Assembly (NCBI GenBank): GCA_008086245.1
Contig: VSIX01000054.1
Location: 1 to 39,580 of the forward strand
Origin: Candidatus Mcinerneyibacterium aminivorans
GTDB taxonomy: Bacteria; Macinerneyibacteriota; Macinerneyibacteria; Macinerneyibacteriales; Macinerneyibacteriaceae
Direction: 5' to 3'
DNA: 39,580 nucleotides
Below are positions 33,587-39,580 of the stretch, piece by piece (within the stretch, counting starts at the first letter, position 1; each line of letters opens with the position of its first letter). The notes beneath the pieces are model-generated. The model had not been told where the DNA came from. It was given only the letters and a program-made list of their open reading frames with translations, and searched no databases. Both the position numbers and the translations under genes were made by a program.

Positions 33587-33587
33587 A

Positions 33588-34823
33588 ATGACAAACATTT
33601 TTGACAGCTCAAACAGACCCCTTTATGAAATTATTAGACCCAAAAAAATTGATGATTTTTACGGACAGAATCATCTGGTGGGTGAAAATGGAGTAATTGC
33701 TAAATATCTGGAAAAAAATAGGATATTTTCATCAATATTTTATGGACCGCCAGGAACGGGAAAAACTACTTTAGCAAAAATAATTGCCAGAAAATTAAAT
33801 GCAAATTTTGTTTATTTCAATGCTGTTGAAACTTCTATAGGAGATATAAGAAAAGCCGTAAAAAGAGAAACCAGTACCGGATTAAACATCTTCTTTGTTG
33901 ATGAAATTCATAAATTTAACAAAAAACAGCAGATGATTTTTCTGCCTTATCTTGAATCCGGACAAATTAAACTTCTTGCTACAACAACACAGAATCCCAA
34001 TTACAATATTATTCCGCCTTTAAAATCCAGGGTAAAAATACTAAAATTTAATAAACTGGAAGATGAAACAATTACCCAAATAATTGAAGATGGGCTTAAA
34101 TATTTTGATAAAACATTAAGAGAAGAACACAAAAAAATTATTATTAATTATGCGGATGGGGATGGGCGATTTGCTCTGTTTCTGCTGGAGGAGATAATAT
34201 TTCATTTTGATATAAACAAGGTGGGTGTGGAGGAAATTAGAAATCATTTCAATAAAAACTTAAATATTAAGGATACCAAAGGGGATTTTTATTATAACTA
34301 TCTATCCGCTCTGCATAAATCTTTGCGGGGTTCGGATGCTGATGCTGCTGTCTACTGGATAACTGTTATGATTGAAACGGGTATCGATCCGAGGGCAATA
34401 TTGAGACGAATGCTTGCTTTTGCTTCGGAAGATGTGGGGCTTGCTGATCCAAATGCATTAGGAATTGTAAAAAATGCATATGATACTTATGAAATACTAG
34501 GGCTTCCCGAAGGAAGATTAGCTATCTATGAGGCTGCAATATATCTGGCAATTACTCCAAAAAGTAATTCTGTATATGAGGCGGGAAACAGGGCAAAAGA
34601 AATTCTTGATAAATACGGAATTCAGGATGTTCCATCTAATATCGGTTCCGATACTAAATCTTATAAATATCCCCATAATTATGATGATTATCTCATAAAA
34701 CAGGACTATTTGCCCGAAAAAATTAGTGGTAAAGATATTGTTAAATTTAATACCCATGGAAAAGAAAAACGTTTCAAAAAAAGATGGGAATATATAAAAT
34801 CAAAAATTAAAAAAAATGATTGA
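33588..34823 (+). CDS. rarA: replication-associated recombination protein A
   Basis: 411-aa AAA+ clamp-loader-like ATPase of the RarA/MgsA/WRNIP1 family, acting at stalled replication forks. Walker A GPPGTGKT (53-60), Walker B IFFVDEIHKFNKKQQ, TTQNPNYNIIPPLKSR (sensor and arginine finger region), then the C-terminal tetramerisation domain with FYNYLSALHKSLRGSDADAA and GIDPRAILRRMLAFASEDVG, both diagnostic. Length is slightly short of the usual 430-450 but complete. Start 33588, one nt after the lipoprotein stop. Confidence 0.93.
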   Translation: MTNIFDSSNRPLYEIIRPKKIDDFYGQNHLVGENGVIAKYLEKNRIFSSIFYGPPGTGKTTLAKIIARKLNANFVYFNAVETSIGDIRKAVKRETSTGLNIFFVDEIHKFNKKQQMIFLPYLESGQIKLLATTTQNPNYNIIPPLKSRVKILKFNKLEDETITQIIEDGLKYFDKTLREEHKKIIINYADGDGRFALFLLEEIIFHFDINKVGVEEIRNHFNKNLNIKDTKGDFYYNYLSALHKSLRGSDADAAVYWITVMIETGIDPRAILRRMLAFASEDVGLADPNALGIVKNAYDTYEILGLPEGRLAIYEAAIYLAITPKSNSVYEAGNRAKEILDKYGIQDVPSNIGSDTKSYKYPHNYDDYLIKQDYLPEKISGKDIVKFNTHGKEKRFKKRWEYIKSKIKKND

Positions 34824-34847
34824 TAACGGATTATTCAGTGATAAAAT
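34820..34847 (+). promoter_or_regulatory. internal promoter before the cDPG genes
   Basis: TTGATA (34820-34825), 16-nt spacer, TAAAAT (34842-34847), five of six matches each, in the 84-nt gap before cpgS. The cDPG genes may therefore be transcribed independently of the rarA block. Confidence 0.5.
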
Positions 34848-34907
34848 CGACAGAACAATTTATCAAAAATAATATTTATTTTCAGTAAATAAATGGAAAG
34901 GAGAATT

Positions 34908-36314
34908 ATGTCCGAAACATTGCATATCGGTAAAACATTACAAAGAATTATCAAAAATAGTAAAATATTATGCCTGGTTGATGGGGAACACTATCCTCCT
35001 GTAACCAAGTGGGCTCTTGATCATTTGATTAAAAACAAAGGGATTATAAAAGCTCTGTTTTTTTTAGGGGGTACCGAGAAGGTTGAAAATGCGTTTGAAG
35101 AGTTAAAAAGTAAAAGAATTGATTATAGAATTTATAAATCTGAGAAAAATAAAAAAATAGATTTTGAACTTTTTGAAGAGATATTGAAAACAAAAGAGTT
35201 AGATATTGTAGTTGATTTATCCGATGAACCGGTACTTGATTACTCCAGGAGATTGAAAATGGCATCTTTATCTTTAAAGTATGAAAAATCCTATTTAGGT
35301 TCAGATTTCTTTTTTCAGCCACCACAGCGCTCAAAAATATTAAAAAAACCGAGTTTGTCTATAATTGGAACCGGCAAACGAATAGGGAAAACTGCTGTAG
35401 GAGTTACAGTTGCCAGATTATTGAAAAATAAAAGCTTTGATCCCGTAATAGTTTGTATGGGGCGGGGAGGTCCCGAAAAACCGGAGTACATTAATATTGA
35501 AAAGATTGATATCTCAGCAAAGACACTTCTTGAAGTCGTAGAAAAGGGACAGCATGCAGCTTCGGATTACTGGGAAGATGCTCTATTGGCAGGTGTCTCA
35601 ACAGTTGGATGCAGAAGATGTGGTGGAGGGTTTGCCGGAAATCCCTTTGTTTCAAATGTAATTAAAGGAGCTAAGCTTACCAATTCTCTTAAAAACAAAT
35701 TCGTTATAATGGAGGGTTCGGGTTCCACCCTGCCACCTGTCAGAACCGATCAAAATATTGTTCTTGTTGGAGCGGGACAGTCATTAAGAAAAATATCTGG
35801 TTATATGGGACAGTATAGGCTGATGCTTGCGGATCTTGTTATTGTAACCATGTGTGAGGAACCTATTGCTGATGAGCAAAAAGTTGAGGAAGTTTATAAA
35901 AGTATCAAAAAGGTTAATCCCGATGTGGATATAGCTTTAACCAAATTTAGACCGCAGCCGCTTGGAAATATCAGAAAGAAAAAAGTTTTTGTAGCAACTA
36001 CTGCTCCGGGGAAAATTAGGGATAAAATTTTAAATTATTTGGAGAAGCAATACAGCTGTGAAGTGGTTGGATATTCCAAACATTTATCAAATCGGGAAAA
36101 ATTAAGGAAAGACCTTGATAAAAATCTTGATGAATGTGATATTTTATTAACAGAAATTAAAGCTGCATCTATTGATGTCGCCGCGAAAAAGGCTGAAAAA
36201 ATGGATGTGGATATTATATTCATGCATAATGAAATGAAGTTAACAGGGGGAGATATAAAAAATTTAAATGAAGCTATTTTAAATATTGGAGAAAGAGCTA
36301 AAAGAAAGAAGTAA
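34908..36314 (+). CDS. cpgS: cyclic 2,3-diphosphoglycerate synthetase
   Basis: 468 aa, ATP-dependent enzyme that closes 2,3-diphosphoglycerate to cyclic 2,3-DPG (cDPG), the thermoprotectant solute of Methanothermus and relatives. Seen: an N-terminal domain starting LCLVDGEHYPPV, a P-loop IGTGKRIGKTAV (152-164), the MGRGGPE loop, GCRRCGGG (Cys235, Cys238), EGSGSTLPPVRTDQ and DLVIVTMCEEP. These are characteristic of the archaeal cDPG synthetase family and of its few bacterial homologues. AAAGGAG (34897-34903) selects ATG 34908. The 2-phosphoglycerate kinase gene follows 1 nt later, giving both consecutive pathway steps. Confidence 0.87.
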   Translation: MSETLHIGKTLQRIIKNSKILCLVDGEHYPPVTKWALDHLIKNKGIIKALFFLGGTEKVENAFEELKSKRIDYRIYKSEKNKKIDFELFEEILKTKELDIVVDLSDEPVLDYSRRLKMASLSLKYEKSYLGSDFFFQPPQRSKILKKPSLSIIGTGKRIGKTAVGVTVARLLKNKSFDPVIVCMGRGGPEKPEYINIEKIDISAKTLLEVVEKGQHAASDYWEDALLAGVSTVGCRRCGGGFAGNPFVSNVIKGAKLTNSLKNKFVIMEGSGSTLPPVRTDQNIVLVGAGQSLRKISGYMGQYRLMLADLVIVTMCEEPIADEQKVEEVYKSIKKVNPDVDIALTKFRPQPLGNIRKKKVFVATTAPGKIRDKILNYLEKQYSCEVVGYSKHLSNREKLRKDLDKNLDECDILLTEIKAASIDVAAKKAEKMDVDIIFMHNEMKLTGGDIKNLNEAILNIGERAKRKK

Positions 36315-36315
36315 T

Positions 36316-37203
36316 ATGGAAGAAATTTTTGTAATTAAAAATGATGGAAAGAAGTATCCCTTTTCCAGAGGAATTATGTCGAGATCTTTAACCAGGTCAG
36401 GTATTTCAGTAGAAGGGTCCTATGATATAGTTAGGTCTATTAAAAAAAATCTGGTAGATAGAAACATCAAAAAAATAGAATCACAGGAGTTAGTTAAAAA
36501 AATATCAAAGGAGCTTCAAAAAAGAGGAAGGATATTAGAAGAAAAATACTTTAGGGTAAGCAGACAGATGAAATATTTCAAAAAACCTATTTTTATACTA
36601 ATTGGAGGAGGATCAGGGGTGGGAAAATCTACAATATCCTCTGCAATAGGACACAGATTGGGTATCAACAGGGTTATCGGTACAGATACAATAAGAGAAA
36701 TAATGAGATCGATTCTAACCTCAAACTTAGTACCCACCCTGCATGAATCCTCCTTTAAAGCAGGGGAAAAAATCGAAACCTCGCTGGTACAGGATAAATT
36801 AATATATGGGTTTGAACAGCAGATAAGTTTGGTAAGCCAGGGGGTTTCTTCTGTGTTAAAGAGAGGGATTAAAGAAGGTTTAAATATGGTAATAAATGGT
36901 GTTCATATTGTTCCCGGTTTTTTAAATAGAAAAATCATAGAAAATAAGGGTGTTGTCTTTCATTATATTTTGGATGTACCTAAAACTGAAGAACATATAA
37001 GAAATTTTTATTCCAGAGAGGAAGATAGCTTAAGAGATCCAAACAAGTATATTAAAGAAATTGATGATATTAGGAAATTACAGAATTATATTATTAGGCG
37101 AGCAAAAAAAAGAAAAATACCTGTTATAAAAAATGTAAATTTTGAAAAAACAATGAAAACTATCCTTGAGGATATTGTTGATAAGTTAGAAAAGGAGCTG
37201 TAA
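36316..37203 (+). CDS. pgk2: 2-phosphoglycerate kinase
   Basis: 295 aa. Catalyses 2-phosphoglycerate + ATP to 2,3-diphosphoglycerate, substrate of the preceding enzyme. Residues 1-90 are an ATP-cone-like regulatory domain (VIKNDGKKYPFSRGIMSRSL); the kinase domain opens with P-loop GGGSGVGKST (97-106) then INRVIGTDTIREIMRSIL, which matches archaeal 2-phosphoglycerate kinases. An in-frame ATG at 36286 lies inside cpgS and lacks a site; AAAGAAAG before 36316 is modest but spacing and homology favour it. Its stop overlaps the next ATG by one nt. Confidence 0.87.
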   Translation: MEEIFVIKNDGKKYPFSRGIMSRSLTRSGISVEGSYDIVRSIKKNLVDRNIKKIESQELVKKISKELQKRGRILEEKYFRVSRQMKYFKKPIFILIGGGSGVGKSTISSAIGHRLGINRVIGTDTIREIMRSILTSNLVPTLHESSFKAGEKIETSLVQDKLIYGFEQQISLVSQGVSSVLKRGIKEGLNMVINGVHIVPGFLNRKIIENKGVVFHYILDVPKTEEHIRNFYSREEDSLRDPNKYIKEIDDIRKLQNYIIRRAKKRKIPVIKNVNFEKTMKTILEDIVDKLEKEL

Positions 37204-37634
37204 TGGAACTTCAATTTCCAGAATTTTTTAAAAAAGAGCTGCCCATCCGTGCATTCGTAACAAAAAAAATTATTGGTGTTAAAAGTGACTGTACAGTTCA
37301 GGAGGCCGCTCAAAAAATGGTGGAATTTAGCATTAGTTCTCTGGTTGTAATTGAAAATAACCGTGTTACTGGATTTTTTACAGAAGGAGATTTTAAAAAA
37401 AAGGTGATAGCAGAGGGTAAAAGTCCCAAAATACCGGTAAAAGACATTATGAATAGGGATCTTATAACAATAGATATTAATGCCGAATTTAAAGATGCTT
37501 TAAAAGAGATGATTGATAAACATATTAAACACCTGCTTGTAAAAGAGAAAAATGAAATTGTAGGAGTTTTAACTTTTACCGATTTTTTAGATGTTCAAAG
37601 GCAAAAAATTGAAACTTTTATCTCCCGGGAGTAA
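37203..37634 (+). CDS. CBS-pair protein
   Basis: 143 aa made of two CBS motifs (about 19-75 and 83-140): TVQEAAQKMVEFSISSLVVIENNRVTGFFTEGD split across the first, and VKDIMNRDLITI...KHIKHLLVKEKNEIVGVLTFTDFLD for the second. Bateman pairs bind AMP, ATP or other adenosyl ligands and report energy state. Start ATG 37203 overlaps the kinase stop (TAATG). Placed between a kinase and a phosphoesterase of the same pathway, it is a candidate energy-sensing regulator of one of them. That role is inference; many CBS-pair proteins are stand-alone with unknown partners. Confidence 0.88.
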   Translation: MELQFPEFFKKELPIRAFVTKKIIGVKSDCTVQEAAQKMVEFSISSLVVIENNRVTGFFTEGDFKKKVIAEGKSPKIPVKDIMNRDLITIDINAEFKDALKEMIDKHIKHLLVKEKNEIVGVLTFTDFLDVQRQKIETFISRE

Positions 37635-37638
37635 GTTT

Positions 37639-39123
37639 ATGAAAATACTGCATATTTCTGATTCCCATATTAGCGCTTCACATTTTCACAAAGAAGCCCT
37701 CAAAAAATCATTATCTGAATTAAAAAAAGAAAGGTATGACCTTTTTGTACATTCAGGAGATATAACCCAGAGCGGCAAATTAGAGGAATATAAAAAAGCA
37801 CAAAAAATATTTAAAAAAATCAATATTCCTAAAATTTTTGTTCCCGGAAATCACGATAAGCGAAGCGGTGGAATATCAATGTTTAAAAACTTTATAGGTA
37901 AAACAAATGGAGTAAGAGATCTGGGAGATTCGGTCATTATTTATGTAGATAGCGGGGTTGCTGATACAAATGATGGCAGAGTTGGGATGACAAAATTTAA
38001 TATGATAAAAGAAAATTTAAAAAAATACCAACAAAAGGAAAAAAAAATACTTGTACTACATCATCATATCGTACCTACCCCCAAAGCTGGACGGGAAAGG
38101 AATGTTTTATCTAATGCTGGAGATATACTGGATTTAATATTAAGATATGATGTTGATCTGGTTCTGTTAGGGCATAAGCACTATCCCAATGTCTATAAGA
38201 TAGAAAATACTGTATTTGCAAATGCAGGCACAGTTTCTGATAAAAAAACCCGCCATGGAGATGTGAATTCATATAATACAATTGTGTTTGATAAAGAAAA
38301 GGTTGGTGTTTCAATAAAAAGAATAAATAACACCGAAATTAAGAAATCCTATTCCCGTCTTTCCAAAAGATATTATTATGATTTCGGTGAGAAAAAATGC
38401 AGAATAGCACATATGTCTAACTCCTTCATATCAACTTCAAATAAATTTAAATATATTAATTTTATCAATGCGGTTAAAAAAATTAACAAATCAAATGTCG
38501 ATTTGGTTATTCACTGCGGCGGGATAGTTGAGGAGGGAATTCAAAGAAATTATGAAACTGCCTATAAATATTTATCCCAGATTGAACCTAAAATAATTTA
38601 CACCCCAGCAGGGAGGGATATTAATTATTTAGGATATCATCTTTTTCCCGAATATTTTGGTGAAATAGACCAGTCTTATGAAATTAAAAATATTCTTTTT
38701 CAGGGTATATCATCTTCCCAGTATGATTCAAAAATTGGAATTATAGGGAGAACAGAAAGAGAAAATTTATTTAAAAAAATTAATGATAATGAAAATGAAA
38801 TGAAATGCTTATTTTTACATCACAATGTAATGCCTATTCTTCATTCCAGGGAGAAAGGTCTGCTTGAAGATAGCGGGGACCTGCTAAAAAATATAGTTGA
38901 TAATAGTATATCTCTCGTTTTAACCGGAACTTCTTCTCATGCGTATGCTTTAAAAATAGAAGGTTCAATAATTGTTAATGCTAATTCAATAAGCAGTGTA
39001 TATCAGAGAAGTGTACACGGTAATTCGTTTAATTTTATAGATATTTATGAAAAGGTAATTGTTGTCTATGAAATTAATAGTCTCTGGGGTACAAGAAGGA
39101 TTCTGGGAATGTGGGAGAGATAA
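37639..39123 (+). CDS. duplicated calcineurin-like phosphoesterase
   Basis: 494 aa with two tandem calcineurin-like domains. The first (1-235) has every ligand of a two-metal site: Asp8 and His10 (ISDSH), Asp41 (HSGD), Asn71-His72 (GNHD), His141-143 and His179/His181 (LGHKH). The second (about 252-494) repeats the same landmarks without ligands: HMSNSFIS, HCGG, PAGRD, HHNVMP, TGTSSH. It is therefore a non-catalytic copy, perhaps for dimerisation or ligand sensing. GGGAG (37627-37631) selects ATG 37639. Domain 1 resembles cyclic-nucleotide phosphodiesterases (CpdA-like). Last gene of the cDPG block, so cDPG is a plausible substrate; a hairpin follows. Confidence 0.87.
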   Translation: MKILHISDSHISASHFHKEALKKSLSELKKERYDLFVHSGDITQSGKLEEYKKAQKIFKKINIPKIFVPGNHDKRSGGISMFKNFIGKTNGVRDLGDSVIIYVDSGVADTNDGRVGMTKFNMIKENLKKYQQKEKKILVLHHHIVPTPKAGRERNVLSNAGDILDLILRYDVDLVLLGHKHYPNVYKIENTVFANAGTVSDKKTRHGDVNSYNTIVFDKEKVGVSIKRINNTEIKKSYSRLSKRYYYDFGEKKCRIAHMSNSFISTSNKFKYINFINAVKKINKSNVDLVIHCGGIVEEGIQRNYETAYKYLSQIEPKIIYTPAGRDINYLGYHLFPEYFGEIDQSYEIKNILFQGISSSQYDSKIGIIGRTERENLFKKINDNENEMKCLFLHHNVMPILHSREKGLLEDSGDLLKNIVDNSISLVLTGTSSHAYALKIEGSIIVNANSISSVYQRSVHGNSFNFIDIYEKVIVVYEINSLWGTRRILGMWER

Positions 39124-39124
39124 T

Positions 39125-39147
39125 TAAAATTTGCAAAGCAAATTTTA
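39125..39147 (+). terminator. hairpin after the cDPG block
   Basis: TAAAATTTGC (39125-39134), loop AAA, GCAAATTTTA (39138-39147), a perfect 10-bp stem right after the stop codon. It lacks a following T-run, so it may be a weak terminator or a 3'-end stabiliser. Confidence 0.5.
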
Positions 39148-39580
39148 GTATAAGTTTGAGTATTAGTATAAGAAATAAATAGTAAATCTAATACCTTAGA
39201 AGAAAAGAAAATTGATTCCCCAATTTTAGATTAAGATTGAGCTTGCATATAAAAACTTGAGAATGTTTAAAAATATTAATGTATATATAATACATATTTG
39301 AAATATATTTTTTTAATTCGTGTGAATTTGTGTTAATTCCGTATTTATAAAAACTTTTCATGGTTTTCGTAATACGATTTCTCCATATTCGAGGTTTGGA
39401 AAAATACTTAATCCTATCACAAAGTAGTTCTTGTTGTCAGCTATTTGTATTCTGCGGTATGTTTCAGGATAGTTTGTACTTTTAAAATAGAAAAACAAAA
39501 TACAGACACGGACCAGCACTTACTTTATAACTACATAATTTTATAAGAAAAGTACATTAAAAATTAAATAGGTAATTTGA
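39148..39580. other. right-hand intergenic region
   Basis: More than 430 A/T-rich bases with no reading frame I can support. The short phrase AGTATAAG recurs around 39147 and 39165. No RNA gene, promoter or repeat family recognised; a gene may begin beyond the window. Confidence 0.4.

Overview
The window is AT-rich DNA (about 30 % GC by eye, not computed) from a bacterium using the standard code: TGA is a real stop, starts are ATG with two well-supported TTG starts, and most genes have GGAGG-like ribosome binding sites. Lipobox lipoproteins, an LtaS/MdoB-type phosphoglycerol transferase, oxygen-sensitive-looking Fe-S and redox proteins and a peptide ABC transporter suggest a fermentative or anaerobic heterotroph. 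The cyclic 2,3-diphosphoglycerate (cDPG) genes, best known from thermophilic methanogens, hint at heat or salt stress. I cannot fix the phylum. There are no rRNA, tRNA, CRISPR or insertion sequences.

Layout. 0.1-3.3 kb: an NPD-type flavoprotein (minus strand), a small unknown protein, a VOC-fold protein and an AlkD-like DNA glycosylase. 3.3-8.8 kb: a complete dipeptide/oligopeptide ABC operon on the minus strand (binding protein, two permeases, two ATPases), with a stem-loop between the binding-protein gene and the permeases. 8.8-10.5 kb: a long non-coding stretch and two small envelope proteins. 10.7-13.8 kb: a MarR regulator, a plant-type glutamate-cysteine ligase and a glutathionylspermidine-synthase-like ATP-grasp ligase, which look like a regulated thiol-peptide operon. 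13.9-16.9 kb: the sulfatase-fold phosphoglycerol transferase and a MASE3 membrane protein with a Cys-rich tail but no output domain.

17.2-19.1 kb: an ArsR repressor, a UPF0718/ArsP-type permease and a mini-thioredoxin form a compact operon ending in a clear terminator. 19.3-21.8 kb: an exported metallo-beta-lactamase-fold protein, a QueG-like Fe-S protein and a DUF421 membrane protein. 21.9-22.9 kb: two half-size permease genes read from a perfect consensus promoter, with a 19-bp CsoR/CstR-like palindrome between promoter and ribosome binding site. 23.3-26.2 kb: a tandem GNAT acetyltransferase and an M24B aminopeptidase. 26.3-30.7 kb: an orphan hybrid histidine kinase and RecQ.

31.1-39.1 kb: nine tightly packed plus-strand reading frames. 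They are a nitrilase-family amidase, a zinc-ribbon protein probably split by a frameshift from a TPR-like part, a DUF3108 lipoprotein, RarA, then cDPG synthetase, 2-phosphoglycerate kinase, a CBS-pair protein and a duplicated calcineurin-like phosphoesterase.

The most interesting system is the last block. It encodes both steps from 2-phosphoglycerate to cDPG, plus a possible nucleotide sensor and a phosphodiesterase that could break cDPG down. If so, it is a self-contained cDPG synthesis and turnover operon in a bacterium. Second are the MarR/GshA/ATP-grasp operon, which may make a non-standard low-molecular-weight thiol, and the split permease under a CsoR-like operator.
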